Assembly: GCF_002925905.1 (NCBI RefSeq)
Contig: NZ_PRDB01000001.1
Span: forward strand, 1,364,001-1,428,000
DNA from: Klebsiella michiganensis
GTDB lineage: Bacteria > Pseudomonadota > Gammaproteobacteria > Enterobacterales > Enterobacteriaceae
DNA length: 64,000 nt
Direction: 5' to 3'
The notes beneath the pieces were generated by a model. That model saw nothing but the letters and a program-made list of their open reading frames with translations, was not told the origin of the DNA and searched no databases. Below are positions 46,424-58,671 of this stretch, in pieces; position 1 is the stretch's first letter; every line of letters begins with the position of its first letter. The position numbers and the translations under genes are program-made.

Positions 46424-48100
46424 ATGAGTAAACAAGCAACCCGTTTTCGCGATGTTGAAATCAGAGCCCCGCGAGGCACTAAGCTGAACGCAAAAAGTTG
46501 GTTCACAGAGGCGCCGCTGCGCATGCTGATGAACAACCTGGATCCTGATGTCGCCGAAAATCCAAAAGAGCTGGTGGTGTACGGCGGTATTGGCCGGGCG
46601 GCCCGCAACTGGGAATGCTACGACAAGATCGTTGAGACCCTGAAGCAGCTCAATGATGATGAAACGCTGTTGATCCAGTCCGGCAAGCCGGTGGGGGTTT
46701 TCAAAACCCACGACAACGCCCCGCGGGTGCTGATCGCCAACTCCAACCTCGTACCGCACTGGGCAAACTGGGAGCACTTCAACGAGCTTGATGCACAAGG
46801 TCTGGCGATGTACGGGCAAATGACGGCCGGCTCATGGATCTACATCGGCAGCCAGGGCATTGTTCAGGGCACTTACGAAACGTTTGTGGAAGCCGGGCGC
46901 CAGCACTATAACGGTAGCCTGCGCGGACGCTGGGTGCTGACAGCGGGTCTGGGGGGCATGGGCGGCGCTCAGCCGCTGGCCGCAACCCTGGCGGGAGCCT
47001 GTTCGCTGAATATTGAATGCCAGCAGTCGCGTATCGACTTCCGTCTGCGTACCGGCTATGTCGATGAGCAGGCGAGCGACCTGGATGACGCCCTGACCCG
47101 CATCGCCCGCTATACCGCAAAAGGAGAAGCGGTATCCATCGCGCTGCATGGCAACGCGGCGGAAATTTTACCGGAGCTGGTAAGACGCGGCGTGCGCCCG
47201 GATATGGTGACCGACCAGACCAGCGCACACGATCCCCTCAACGGTTATCTGCCGCTGGGCATGAGCTGGGAAGACTACCGCGCTCGTGCGCAGTCCCACC
47301 CGGTGGAGACGATCCACGCGGCGAAAGCCTCAATGGCCGAACACGTTAAAGCCATGCTCGCCTTCAGGCAGCAGGGCATTCCCACCTTCGATTACGGCAA
47401 CAACATCCGCCAGATGGCGAAAGAGATGGGGGTGGAAAACGCTTTTGACTTCCCGGGCTTTGTTCCCGCCTATATTCGTCCGCTGTTCTGCCGGGGGATT
47501 GGCCCATTCCGCTGGGCGGCGCTTTCCGGCGATCCGCAGGATATCTACCGTACCGACGCGAAAGTTAAAGCGCTGATACCCGATGACGAACACCTCCACC
47601 ACTGGCTGGATATGGCCAGAGAGCGCATCAGCTTCCAGGGGCTGCCGGCCCGGATCTGCTGGGTCGGCCTGGGACAGCGCGCCCGGCTGGGCCTGGCGTT
47701 TAACGAAATGGTCCGCAGCGGCGAGCTGTCGGCACCGATCGTGATCGGCCGCGATCATCTTGACTCCGGCTCCGTTGCCAGCCCTAACCGCGAAACGGAA
47801 GCGATGCAGGACGGCTCCGACGCGGTCTCCGACTGGCCGTTGCTGAACGCGCTGCTGAATACCGCCAGTGGCGCGACCTGGGTTTCCCTGCACCATGGCG
47901 GCGGCGTAGGGATGGGCTTCTCCCAGCACTCCGGCGTCGTCATTGTCTGCGACGGCAGCGATGAAGCGGCGGAGCGCATCGCCCGGGTGCTGAGCAACGA
48001 CCCGGCCACCGGTGTGATGCGCCATGCGGATGCGGGTTATGACATCGCGATTGAATGCGCCAGAGAGCAAGGACTCAACTTGCCAATGATTGCGGACTAA
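46424..48100 (+). CDS. hutU: Urocanate hydratase (urocanase)
   Basis: A 558-residue cytosolic enzyme that hydrates urocanate to 4-imidazolone-5-propionate with tightly bound NAD+. The NAD loop [10 protein letters not shown] is at 175-184, and the catalytic-region cysteine lies in PARICWVG (Cys412, matching Cys410 of the Pseudomonas enzyme). The segments [12 protein letters not shown] and [17 protein letters not shown] are typical. The sequence looks like a true urocanase and not a thiourocanate variant as far as I can judge. It leads hutU-permease-hutI-hutG. Confidence 0.97.
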   Translation: MSKQATRFRDVEIRAPRGTKLNAKSWFTEAPLRMLMNNLDPDVAENPKELVVYGGIGRAARNWECYDKIVETLKQLNDDETLLIQSGKPVGVFKTHDNAPRVLIANSNLVPHWANWEHFNELDAQGLAMYGQMTAGSWIYIGSQGIVQGTYETFVEAGRQHYNGSLRGRWVLTAGLGGMGGAQPLAATLAGACSLNIECQQSRIDFRLRTGYVDEQASDLDDALTRIARYTAKGEAVSIALHGNAAEILPELVRRGVRPDMVTDQTSAHDPLNGYLPLGMSWEDYRARAQSHPVETIHAAKASMAEHVKAMLAFRQQGIPTFDYGNNIRQMAKEMGVENAFDFPGFVPAYIRPLFCRGIGPFRWAALSGDPQDIYRTDAKVKALIPDDEHLHHWLDMARERISFQGLPARICWVGLGQRARLGLAFNEMVRSGELSAPIVIGRDHLDSGSVASPNRETEAMQDGSDAVSDWPLLNALLNTASGATWVSLHHGGGVGMGFSQHSGVVIVCDGSDEAAERIARVLSNDPATGVMRHADAGYDIAIECAREQGLNLPMIAD

Positions 48101-48152
48101 TTTCTCCGGCGAAGGGGGCAATGTATCCCCTTCGCCTCACCGGAGTGCTGCC

Positions 48153-49547
48153 ATGAATAATAACAACACAACATACATCGAAACACGTTCTATTGAACCC
48201 ATCCCTGACGGTGAACGCCACGGTAGCATTTTTAGCCAGTTCACCCTGTGGCTGGGGGCTAACCTGCAAATCACCGCCATGGTCACTGGCGCATTAACGA
48301 TTGTATTCGGCGGGGATGTTTTCTGGTCGCTGGCCGGTCTTATGCTGGGGCAGATTGCCGGTGGGATTGTGATGGCATTGCATGCCGCGCAAGGGCCGCA
48401 GCTGGGGATACCACAGATGATCAGCAGCCGGGTACAGTTCGGCGTCTACGGCGCCTGCCTGCCGATTCTGCTGGTCTGCCTGATGTACCTTGGCTTTATC
48501 GCCACCGGGGCGGTGCTGTCCGGCCAGGCGATCTCAGCGGTTTTCCATACTACGGAAACCAGCGGCATTCTGCTTTTTGCTGCCGCCACGCTGGTTATCG
48601 CCTACGTCGGCTATCGTTTGATCCACCTGTTGGGCAAGCTGGCGAGCCTGGTGGGGATTATCGCGTTTATCTACCTGCTGTGGAAAATCAGTTCCTTTCC
48701 GGCTATTGGCGACCTGCTGAGTATCCGACCCTTTAGCTGGAGTACGTTTTTAACCGCCACCGGCCTTGCGGCTTCCTGGCAGATCACCTTTGGCCCCTAT
48801 GTTGCCGATTATTCCCGCTATCTACCGCGCAGCACCTCTCCCGGGAAGGTCTTTTTCGCCGTCGGGAGCGGTTCGGTGATTGGCGCGCAAATCGCCATGA
48901 CCGTCGGGGTGCTGGCTGCCGCTCTCTCGCAGGGAAAACTGGTCGGTCATGAGGTGGACTATATCGTCGGCCTGGGCGGCACCGGCGCGATTGCCACGCT
49001 GTTATATCTGAGCATCGCGTTTGGTAAACTGACGATCAATACCCTGAATGCCTACGGCAGCCTGATGTGCCTGGCGACGGTGTACAGCTGCGGGAAGCAG
49101 CGAGTGCGCGTAAGCCAGTCGGTACGTCTGCTGGTGCTGGCGATGATTATTACCCTGGCGACCGCTATCGCGATTATCGGGCAACACTCTTTCCTGTCGG
49201 CTTTTAAATCCTTCCTGTTGTTTCTGTTAACTTTCTTTACACCGTGGAGCGCGATTAACCTGGTGGATTACTATTTCTTCAACCATCAGGCTATAGACAT
49301 GGAGGCGCTGAACGATCCGAACGGGAAATATCGGGCGTGGAATGTGACGGGGCTCGGGGTTTATCTCGTTGGAGTGGCGGTACAGACGCCGTTTATTGAT
49401 AGTGGATTCTATTCCGGCCCATTTGTGAAGATGCTGGGCGGTATCGATATCTCCTGGCTCATTGGGCTGGCGCTACCGGCGGGGCTCTACTATGTCCTGC
49501 GCAAAGCGCAGTCCGCAGCGGCGGCTGGCGCCGCCATCAGTCGTTAA
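48153..49547 (+). CDS. NCS1-family (CodB-like) permease of the hut operon
   Basis: A 464-residue inner-membrane permease with about twelve helices. I start it at 48153 ([28 protein letters not shown] seven bases upstream). Family signatures include [37 protein letters not shown], and ADYSRYLP after helix 6. NCS1 proteins carry nucleobases and related heterocycles. Its place between hutU and hutI points to uptake of urocanate, another imidazole or histidine (inference). Confidence 0.9.
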   Translation: MNNNNTTYIETRSIEPIPDGERHGSIFSQFTLWLGANLQITAMVTGALTIVFGGDVFWSLAGLMLGQIAGGIVMALHAAQGPQLGIPQMISSRVQFGVYGACLPILLVCLMYLGFIATGAVLSGQAISAVFHTTETSGILLFAAATLVIAYVGYRLIHLLGKLASLVGIIAFIYLLWKISSFPAIGDLLSIRPFSWSTFLTATGLAASWQITFGPYVADYSRYLPRSTSPGKVFFAVGSGSVIGAQIAMTVGVLAAALSQGKLVGHEVDYIVGLGGTGAIATLLYLSIAFGKLTINTLNAYGSLMCLATVYSCGKQRVRVSQSVRLLVLAMIITLATAIAIIGQHSFLSAFKSFLLFLLTFFTPWSAINLVDYYFFNHQAIDMEALNDPNGKYRAWNVTGLGVYLVGVAVQTPFIDSGFYSGPFVKMLGGIDISWLIGLALPAGLYYVLRKAQSAAAAGAAISR

Positions 49548-49558
49548 AGGAGAGCGTC

Positions 49559-50767
49559 ATGTATACCCTTTGGCATCACTGCCGGATCGCCACCATGGCC
49601 GCTGGGCATTATCAGTTGCTTGACGATGGCGCGATGCTGACCGACGGCGCAGTGCTGTTATGGGTCGGGAACCGGGCAGAATTGCCGGACTTGCCCGTTG
49701 CGCAGCGGGTGGATTTGCAGGGCAGGGTGGTCACGCCGGGACTGGTGGATTGTCATAGCCACGCGGTGTTTGGCGGCGACCGGGCCCGGGAATTTGAAAT
49801 GCGTCTCAACGGGGCGAGCTATGCGGAGATCGCGGCTGGCGGCGGCGGGATCGCCAGTACAGTCAACGCCACGCGACAGGCCAGCGAAAGCCAGTTGCTG
49901 GAGAGCGCGCGGCAGCGTATCCGGGAGCTATGCCGGGACGGCGTAACGGCGCTGGAGATCAAATCCGGCTACGGCCTGGATCTGGCTAACGAACGTAAAA
50001 TGCTGCGGGCGATCCGCCGTTTAGGCGACATATTGCCGCTGACCGTGCGCAGTACCTGCCTGGCGGCCCATGCGGTGCCCGTCGAGTATCAGGAGCGGGC
50101 GGATGCCTGGATTGACTATATTTGCGAACGACTGCTGCCGGAACTGCATCAGGAAGGGCTGGTGGATGCGGTGGATGCGTTCTGCGAACACCTGGCATTT
50201 TCGCCCTCGCAAGTGGAGCGGGTCTTTCAGAAGGCCCGGGAACTGGGGCTGCCAGTGAAGCTCCATGCTGAACAGCTAACGCTACAGCATGGGGCGGCGT
50301 TGGCCGCTCGCTACCATGCGCTGTCGGCGGATCATCTGGAATATTTGTGCGAAGAAGATATCGCCGCAATGGCACGCCATGGGACGGTGGCGGTGCTGCT
50401 GCCGGGCGCCTATTACTTCCTGCGTGAGAAACAGCTACCGCCGCTGGATCTGCTGCGTCAGTACCGGGTGCCGATTGCCCTCGCCAGCGATTTAAATCCC
50501 GGCACCTCGCCGGTGTTGTCCCTGCGTCTGATGATGAATATGGCCTGTACGCTATTCCGCATGACGCCGGAAGAGGCGTTGGCTGGCGTGACGCTTAACG
50601 GCGCGAAGGCGCTGGGGCTGGATACCGTTTGTGGTTCTCTGGAAGCCGGAAAAGAGGCCAGCTTCGTGGCGTGGGATATCGCTTATCCGGCGGAGCTAAG
50701 CTACTGGCTGGGAGGCTCCCTTTCGAAACAGGTGATTTATCAAGGTAAGGAGGTTTATTGTGATTAA
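49559..50767 (+). CDS. hutI: Imidazolonepropionase
   Basis: A 402-residue metal-dependent amidohydrolase that opens the imidazolone ring to give N-formimino-L-glutamate. Metal ligands are in [20 protein letters not shown] (His66, His68), KLHAEQL and [19 protein letters not shown] precedes the ATG by about six bases. Its last codons contain the ribosome site of hutG, and the two genes overlap by 8 bases. Confidence 0.96.
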   Translation: MYTLWHHCRIATMAAGHYQLLDDGAMLTDGAVLLWVGNRAELPDLPVAQRVDLQGRVVTPGLVDCHSHAVFGGDRAREFEMRLNGASYAEIAAGGGGIASTVNATRQASESQLLESARQRIRELCRDGVTALEIKSGYGLDLANERKMLRAIRRLGDILPLTVRSTCLAAHAVPVEYQERADAWIDYICERLLPELHQEGLVDAVDAFCEHLAFSPSQVERVFQKARELGLPVKLHAEQLTLQHGAALAARYHALSADHLEYLCEEDIAAMARHGTVAVLLPGAYYFLREKQLPPLDLLRQYRVPIALASDLNPGTSPVLSLRLMMNMACTLFRMTPEEALAGVTLNGAKALGLDTVCGSLEAGKEASFVAWDIAYPAELSYWLGGSLSKQVIYQGKEVYCD

Positions 50768-51569
50768 GGCGTTTGATTTGCAGCAGGGGAACCTGCCGCT
50801 GCTGGTCAGTATGCCCCACCCGGGAACGTTATTAACCCCCGAAGTCGCCCAGGGGCTCACGCCGAGGGCGAAGCGTCTGGAAGATACCGACTGGCATATT
50901 CCCTTGCTCTATCAGACCATCGCGGACATGGGGGCCAGCACGTTATGCGCCCGCTATTCCCGCTATGTGGTGGATATCAATCGCCCGGCGGATGATAAAC
51001 CGCTTTACAGCACGGCGACAACCGGGCTGTTTACCGATATCTTTTTTGACGGCGAAGCCCTGTTCGTGCCTGGCGGTGCGCCTGACGCGGCGGCGAAGGA
51101 CGCGATACTAAAACAGGTCTGGCAGCCTTATCACCAGGCGCTTGCCGCTGAACTGACACGCCTGCGTGAGAAATTTGGCTATGCGCTGTTGTGGGATGCG
51201 CACTCGATCAAATCCGTGGTGCCGCGCTTGTTCGAAGGGCGGCTGCCGGATCTGAACTTTGGTACGGCGGACGGCGCCAGCTGTTCGACACAGCTCAGCC
51301 AGGCGCTGCTGGCAAGCTGCAATGCGTTCCCGCAGTATAGCCGGATACTCAATGGCCGCTTTAAAGGCGGATATATCACCCGTCACTATGGCGATCCCGT
51401 CAACCATATTCATGCTGTTCAGCTAGAAATGGCCCAGTGCTGCTATATGGATGAGGAGAGCTTTGCTTATCTTCCGGAGAAAGGGCAGCAGGCGCAACAA
51501 CTGCTGGAGAGGTTGATTAATACTGCGTTGCAGTGGGGACGAGAGCAGTACGGCGAGCCCGGAATGTGA
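50760..51569 (+). CDS. hutG: N-formylglutamate deformylase, HutG (Pseudomonas type)
   Basis: A 269-residue amidohydrolase of the FGase family that splits N-formyl-L-glutamate into formate and glutamate. It starts with GTG at 50760, six bases after AAGGAGG. Family segments include [12 protein letters not shown] near the N-terminus, [33 protein letters not shown] and [11 protein letters not shown]. It is not the arginase-like formiminoglutamase of Klebsiella aerogenes, so it needs HutF, which is encoded in the same locus. Confidence 0.95.
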   Translation: MIKAFDLQQGNLPLLVSMPHPGTLLTPEVAQGLTPRAKRLEDTDWHIPLLYQTIADMGASTLCARYSRYVVDINRPADDKPLYSTATTGLFTDIFFDGEALFVPGGAPDAAAKDAILKQVWQPYHQALAAELTRLREKFGYALLWDAHSIKSVVPRLFEGRLPDLNFGTADGASCSTQLSQALLASCNAFPQYSRILNGRFKGGYITRHYGDPVNHIHAVQLEMAQCCYMDEESFAYLPEKGQQAQQLLERLINTALQWGREQYGEPGM

Positions 51570-51990
51570 ACTCGTATATTGAAAAGCTGAAGACACAGGC
51601 ATCCAAAAAGTCTGTAAAACAGCCGAAGGCGATAAGAAAGGTCAAATAAAGCGACGCCTTACCGCCTGCCTGGCTTCTTCTGAAGAGAGGGGGAATGCGG
51701 GCCGTTAGCGGACCCCCCTTATATCTCCGTCTTTCAGGGCGGGGATCCTGCTTCAGCATTAACGCTATGCGATCGTTGTGTCAGCACTTTCACGTGCACG
51801 GGCAATTGCAATTTATAAGTGCTTCACGGATAAGGTCTGGATGTCATTGTTGAGCGAGAGGGGGTCGTTTCTTTTTGGCTTGACAGCGATATCTCGTCAG
51901 AAAATCAATTACTCAGATGTCATGTTTCTCAGCTCAGCATCCACTGCCAGGCGGGGATGCCGGCCGTCGCGCTTTGACATATTTTCGGCG
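51570..51990. other. Intergenic region with a possible IS200/IS605-type remnant
   Basis: No confident gene is present. A short frame just after hutG (GTG 51572, [20 protein letters not shown] and onwards) ends in TAA near 51650 and could be a gene tail. At about 51717-51750 the sequence CTCCGTCTTTCAGGGCGGGGATCC resembles the hairpin at the right end of IS200/IS605-type tnpB elements (omega-RNA end). No transposase or tnpB body remains. The rest, to 51990, shows nothing I recognise. Confidence 0.4.
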
Positions 51991-52371
51991 TCAGGCCGTG
52001 CAGAAGCCGGCGACGGCGACCTTCTGGAACAGGTGCGGGCTGGCCACGACGGATGAGGGATATGCCGGAAGTTTCGCGAGGAACGCGGGATCGGTGAAGG
52101 CGGCGCGGACCGCCTCAGTTGACTCCCACACCACATAGTTCAGGTAAGTCGGACTATCGCCGATCGCCCGATGTAGTTGCATGGAAATGAAGCCTGGTTG
52201 CTTCGTAATGACCCCGGCAGCCGCCCTGAAAGCGTCCAGGAAACCCGCTTCGTCGGTGGGCTCGACGACCGTAAACAGGTTGATGAGCACAAGAGGCGCG
52301 GTCGCGATACTGAGTTGGCGGTCAAACGGAAATTTCTCGTCCAGAGGTTTGAATGGTTTTATGGCAGTCAT
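51991..52371 (-). CDS. Antibiotic biosynthesis monooxygenase (ABM)-like protein
   Basis: A 126-residue ferredoxin-fold protein of the ABM type. Motifs: APLVLINLFTVVEPTDEAGFLDAFRAAAGVITKQPGFISMQLHRAI and YLNYVVWESTEAVRAAFTDPAFLAKL. Such proteins act as small cofactor-free monooxygenases or stress-linked dimers; the substrate is unknown. It follows the oxidoreductase gene on the same strand after 55 bases and is probably co-transcribed, under the TetR regulator encoded divergently. Confidence 0.85.
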   Translation of the reverse strand: MTAIKPFKPLDEKFPFDRQLSIATAPLVLINLFTVVEPTDEAGFLDAFRAAAGVITKQPGFISMQLHRAIGDSPTYLNYVVWESTEAVRAAFTDPAFLAKLPAYPSSVVASPHLFQKVAVAGFCTA

Positions 52372-52426
52372 GGCGGAGCTCCTGTCTGTTGTGAAATTGA
52401 AGTGGGTTGATCGATGCCGTTTTTAC

Positions 52427-53320
52427 TCAAGCGAGCATCGACTGCTGGGCGAAGATACCCGCCATCGCGCCTTGCCATGTTGCCGTAGTGACCGAGGGCA
52501 TTCCGGGGTTGGCGAGGTCGCCAGCGGCGTAAATGCCTGGCATGCTGGTTTCGCGGCGCTCATCGGTCTTGAGGGCGATGCCGGTTGGCGTATTGACCGT
52601 GGCGAGGCCCAGTGTGTCATGAAGGCTTGCGGACGGCCTGGTACGGGGATGCGCGAAGAGGATATCGACCGCGACAGCGGGGCCGTTATCGAGTCGGACG
52701 GCGGACTTATGGCCTTCATTACCGAAAATTTCCACGATCTTGCCTTCAACGATGGCTTTGTTTCGGCGGACGAGGTCGGTTCGGATATCGGGTGCGATGT
52801 CGTGACCATCGGTAAAGACCGTCAACCTGTCGGTCCAGTCATGGAAGAGTCTGACCTGATTGTGCGACTGCGGGCCAGACCAGATGAGGCCCCAATGCTG
52901 GTCGGCGACTTCAAAGCCGTCGCAGTAGGGGCAGGGTATGATGGACGTCCCCCAGCCTTCAGCAAAGCCAGGAATATCAGGTATCTGGTCAGTGATGCCA
53001 TAGCTCAGGATCAGGCGGCGCGCCCTCAGGCTTTCGTTATCGTCAGTGACGACGCAGAAATCGTCGATGGTGCCGGATAAGCTTTCGGCCCGCGCATTGA
53101 CAAGGCCGATCGTTGGATAGCGCGCCAGCTGCTGACGTGCCTCGACCAGGATGTCCAGCGGCGGCTTGTGGTCGTGGCCGAGCACACCATGCGAATAGCC
53201 GGCAAAGCGATTGCGCGGCCGATCAGTGTCGAGGACCGTGACTTTGCGACGGGCGCGTCCAAGCTGCAGGGCGGCGGCAAGGCCGGCAAAGCTGCCGCCG
53301 ATGATGATGACGTCATTCAT
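52427..53320 (-). CDS. Thioredoxin-reductase-like FAD/NAD(P) oxidoreductase
   Basis: A 297-residue flavoprotein. The FAD-binding motif VIIIGGSFAGLAAALQLG is at the N-terminus, the redox pair CPYC is near residue 130 in SIIPCPYCDGF, and the second FAD motif GIYAAGDLANPG is near 265. The NAD(P) motif is altered (LIWSGPQSHNQV instead of GxGxxA), so cofactor binding is uncertain. It is divergent from the TetR gene, and a perfect palindrome covers the region between them. Confidence 0.88.
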   Translation of the reverse strand: MNDVIIIGGSFAGLAAALQLGRARRKVTVLDTDRPRNRFAGYSHGVLGHDHKPPLDILVEARQQLARYPTIGLVNARAESLSGTIDDFCVVTDDNESLRARRLILSYGITDQIPDIPGFAEGWGTSIIPCPYCDGFEVADQHWGLIWSGPQSHNQVRLFHDWTDRLTVFTDGHDIAPDIRTDLVRRNKAIVEGKIVEIFGNEGHKSAVRLDNGPAVAVDILFAHPRTRPSASLHDTLGLATVNTPTGIALKTDERRETSMPGIYAAGDLANPGMPSVTTATWQGAMAGIFAQQSMLA

Positions 53321-53395
53321 GGTGATGGGCTCCGTGTTTTGGATGCGGGAAGATGGTTGGGTGTAGCGTGCCTTGTTTATTTATGATACTTATTG

Positions 53396-53421
53396 GTATC
53401 CTAATTATGTAATTAGGATAC
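53396..53421. promoter_or_regulatory. Perfect 26-bp palindromic operator, probably for the TetR regulator
   Basis: The left arm GTATCCTAATTA is mirrored exactly by TAATTAGGATAC with a two-base TG spacer. It lies 18 bases before the TetR GTG start and 75 bases from the oxidoreductase start, so one protein could repress both directions. Confidence 0.85.
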
Positions 53422-53439
53422 TGTCAAGGACTATATTTC

Positions 53440-54099
53440 GTGACCCATAAAAACAGCCAGACCCGGCGGGGCCGGCCCGTCAACGAGGCGCTTCGCCAAA
53501 CCATCGTCGACGCCGCATCCGAACTCTTTTTGGAATTGGGATTTCAGGCGACGACCCTGGACAAAATCGCCCAGCGAGCGAAGATATCCAAGCTCAGCAT
53601 CTATCGGCACTTCGATAATAAAGAGGCGCTGTTCAGTGCGGCCATCGTGGCCGGCTGCAGTCAGTCGTTTGCGCCGCAAGCCCTTCTGGAAGGCGTTGAG
53701 GGTTCGCTCGAAGAGCAGCTGATGGCGGTGGGGTCGTTACTGCTTCGCACGCTGCTGAGATCGGATGTTCGCGGCGTCGAAGCCATGGTTATGGCCGATA
53801 AGAAGAATCAGGCATCGTTAAGCAAGCTCCATTACGAAGCCGGCCCTGCTCATGTCATCACCCAGGTCGAGGCTTTTTTGCGCCAGCTGCACGCAAAGGC
53901 GCTTCTGAACGTGCCCGATCCTCACCAGTCCGCTCGTTTGTTTGCCGCGCTTTTCAAAGGCTCTGACCTTCTGATGATCGCGCGCTTCGATGAGGCCAGA
54001 GCTGAGAACGACAATGAAATCGAATCTTATTGTCGGTCGGCTGTCGCCATGTTCATCGCCGCACACGGTGGCATTCCGGGGGCGCTATCGCGGGCGTGA
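53440..54099 (+). CDS. TetR/AcrR-family repressor
   Basis: A 219-residue regulator with a GTG start at 53440. The N-terminal helix-turn-helix is clear: AASELFLELGFQATTLDKIAQRAKISKLSIYRHFDNKEALF (residues about 26-67). The C-terminal ligand domain is not recognisable. It is divergent from the oxidoreductase and ABM genes, and the palindrome at 53396-53421 is the likely operator. Confidence 0.92.
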   Translation: MTHKNSQTRRGRPVNEALRQTIVDAASELFLELGFQATTLDKIAQRAKISKLSIYRHFDNKEALFSAAIVAGCSQSFAPQALLEGVEGSLEEQLMAVGSLLLRTLLRSDVRGVEAMVMADKKNQASLSKLHYEAGPAHVITQVEAFLRQLHAKALLNVPDPHQSARLFAALFKGSDLLMIARFDEARAENDNEIESYCRSAVAMFIAAHGGIPGALSRA

Positions 54100-56335
<2,236 letters not shown>

Positions 56336-56350
56336 TTTTCAGGCCTCATT

Positions 56351-57065
56351 TCAGGGGCCTAAATTTCTTGCATACCATTGAAGCATTTCTCTTCTTTTTT
56401 CAATGTATAGAGCATGATTGTAAGTTCCTCGTATACTATTTTTATCAACATGGGCTAGCTGCATCTCAATTAAAGCACTTTCAAATCCATTTTCATGTAA
56501 TATCGTAGATAAAGTATGTCTAAATCCATGCCCCATTAATTCCCAACTATAACCAATTCGCTTAATAACCTTGTTTATGCTTGCTTTACTCATTGGCTTA
56601 TTCGGATCGTTCCTCCCCGGAAAAAACATAACGATAGTTCCCTGTCATGACTTTTAGTTCATTGAGTAAATCTAACTCCTGAGTCGACAATGGCACAAGG
56701 TGTGCCTTACGCATTTTCATCCTTTCAGCAGGAATTTCCCAAATAGCGTTACCTAGATTAAATTCTGACCATAATGCCGCACGTAATTCGATGGTCCTTA
56801 CACCCGTAATCATCAGTAATTTCGTGGCAATCAGGACACGCCGACCTCCGGTGTAACAATCCAAAGCACGCAGAAAATCTGGTATTTCATCAGCTTTTAG
56901 GAAAGGGAGTGATTGGATTGGTGTACATCGAGGGCACTAGAAAGATCCGCTGCAGGGTTAAACTCAGCCTTTCCACATTAGCAATGACAGCCCTTGCCCA
57001 TCTCCAGGTGTATAGGCTTTAGTTTCAGGCTTAGCGCGGCGAATCTGCATATCGTTTAAAGGCAT
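56351..57065 (-). pseudogene. Decayed P4-type tyrosine integrase
   Basis: Integrase remnant next to tRNA-Thr. ATG 57065 begins MPLNDMQIRRAKPETKAYTP and stops within 40 codons. About 150 codons are then missing. The catalytic half continues in other frames: AEFNPAADLSSALD, then LPFLKADEIPDFLRALDCYTGG to the Arg of GVRTIELRAALW, and a last part with HGFRHTLSTILHENG, HVDKN and YNHA carrying the catalytic His, Arg and Tyr. One shift maps to a six-base A run at 56621-56626 that needs five bases. The element can probably no longer excise itself. Confidence 0.9.
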
Positions 57066-57219
57066 GTGTATAGGAATCCAAGACCGAACAGGAACATATA
57101 CACAAACCTATACACATTTAGTGCCGGATTCTACTGGATGGTAACGGACGACTATGGACTAAAAAACGTTATAAATCAGATGATTTACGGAATAATACGG
57201 ACGGTTGAGGAACTTGAAA
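57066..57219. other. Element end between integrase remnant and tRNA-Thr
   Basis: About 150 bases of AT-rich sequence separate the integrase start from the CCA end of tRNA-Thr, the usual place of the attachment-site arm. I searched the window by eye for a second copy of the tRNA 3' end, which would mark the other att site, and did not find one. Confidence 0.5.
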
Positions 57220-57295
57220 TGGTGCCGATAATAGGAGTCGAACCTACGACCTTCGCATTACGAATGCGCTGCTCTACCAACTGAGCTATATCGGC
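57220..57295 (-). tRNA. thrW: tRNA-Thr (anticodon CGU)
   Basis: A 76-base gene on the minus strand that begins GCCGATATAGC and ends TATCGGCACCA with an encoded CCA. The D-loop (AGCTCAGTTGGTAGAGC), the anticodon stem-loop with CGT, and the T-arm (GGTTCGACTCC) all pair. It matches E. coli thrW, which lies downstream of proA and is a known integration site. Here it has the same place relative to proA, and the decayed integrase abuts its 3' side. Confidence 0.98.
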
Positions 57296-57407
57296 CCTGC
57301 AAGATGTGCTGACGAGCGTAAGCACGGGATAGAAGGTTAAAACTAAGTGGGTGATGCGTCAATGCCCTTGCGAATCAAACGGCTACTTTTGCATCACCCA
57401 ATTAGCA

Positions 57408-58661
57408 TTAAGCACGAATGGTATCGTCGCCGAAACCAATCCACTTATAGGTCGTCAGGGCTTCCAGGCCCATCGGGCCGCGCGCGTGCAGCTTCTGGGT
57501 GCTGACCGCCACTTCCGCGCCGAGGCCGAACTGGCCGCCGTCGGTAAAGCGGGTAGAGGCGTTGACGTACACCGCCGAGGAATCCACCTCGTTGATAAAG
57601 CGGTTCGCGTTGCCCAGGGTGCGCGTCAGGATGGCGTCAGAATGCTGGGTGCCGTGCTCGCGAATATGCGCTACCGCTTCATCCTGATCGGCCACCACCT
57701 TCACGTTCAGATCCAGCGACAGATACTCATTGTCATACTGCTCCGCTTTCACCGGCTCTACGCTGGCCGGGCCGTTTTGCAGCGCGGGCAGGGAGGCCGC
57801 ATCGGCGTGCAGGCTGACGCCGCTTTCCGCCATCTGCTTGCTCAGTGCGGGCAGGAAGCGTTCGGCGATATCCTGATGCACCAGCAGCGTTTCGACCGAG
57901 TTACAGGCGCTCGGGCGCTGCACTTTGGCGTTAACGATAACCTTCAGCGCTTCGGCCACGTCGGCGGAGTGGTCGATATAAATATGGCAGACGCCGATAC
58001 CGCCGGTGATCACCGGGATCGTCGACTGCTCGCGGCACAGCTTATGCAAACCTGCGCCGCCGCGCGGGATCAGCATATCGATATACTTATCCATCTTCAG
58101 CATCTCGCCGACCAGCGCGCGATCCGGGCTCTCAATCGCCTGCACGGTGGCCGCCGGTAAGCCGCACTCCTGCAGCGCCTGCTGAATCACTTTCACCGTG
58201 GCGGCGTTGGTGCGCCAGGTCTCTTTACCGCCGCGCAGAATCGCCGCGTTGCCGGTTTTCAGGCACAAAGAGGCGACGTCGACGGTCACGTTCGGACGGG
58301 CTTCATAAATTACGCCCACCACGCCCAGCGGCACGCGGCGACGCTCAATACGCAGGCCGCTGTCCAGCAGACCGCCGTCGATCACCTGACCGACCGGGTC
58401 CGCCAGGCTGCAGACCTGACGAACATCGTTAGCAATTCCGCTCAGGCGCGCCGGGTTAAGCGCCAGGCGGTCAAGCAGCGCCTCGCTCAAACCGTTGGCG
58501 CGCGCTTCCGCCAGATCCTCAGCGTTAGCCCGCAGGATCGCGTCGGTCTGCGCTTCAAGATAGTCGGCAATCTTTTCCAGCACCCGGTTCTTTTCGCGGC
58601 TGGAAAGCTGCGCGAGTTTGTACGAGGCCGCTTTGGCAGCAATGCCCATTTGTTCCAGCAT
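57408..58661 (-). CDS. proA: Gamma-glutamyl phosphate reductase
   Basis: A 417-residue NADPH-dependent enzyme of proline synthesis, the same length as E. coli ProA. It reduces gamma-glutamyl phosphate to glutamate semialdehyde. The catalytic cysteine lies in [14 protein letters not shown] (about residue 255). The C-terminus [14 protein letters not shown] is typical. It lies 10 bases after proB and upstream of tRNA-Thr, the usual proBA-thrW order. Confidence 0.98.
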   Translation of the reverse strand: MLEQMGIAAKAASYKLAQLSSREKNRVLEKIADYLEAQTDAILRANAEDLAEARANGLSEALLDRLALNPARLSGIANDVRQVCSLADPVGQVIDGGLLDSGLRIERRRVPLGVVGVIYEARPNVTVDVASLCLKTGNAAILRGGKETWRTNAATVKVIQQALQECGLPAATVQAIESPDRALVGEMLKMDKYIDMLIPRGGAGLHKLCREQSTIPVITGGIGVCHIYIDHSADVAEALKVIVNAKVQRPSACNSVETLLVHQDIAERFLPALSKQMAESGVSLHADAASLPALQNGPASVEPVKAEQYDNEYLSLDLNVKVVADQDEAVAHIREHGTQHSDAILTRTLGNANRFINEVDSSAVYVNASTRFTDGGQFGLGAEVAVSTQKLHARGPMGLEALTTYKWIGFGDDTIRA

Positions 58662-58671
58662 TTTCAGCTCC

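Noticed and set aside
51778..52056. 92-codon plus-strand frame left of the ABM gene
   Set aside because: Its second half is antisense to the ABM-like gene, and no family resemblance is seen.
57066..57284. 72-codon plus-strand frame over the tRNA-Thr region
   Set aside because: Its end is the antisense of the tRNA, so it is not a gene.
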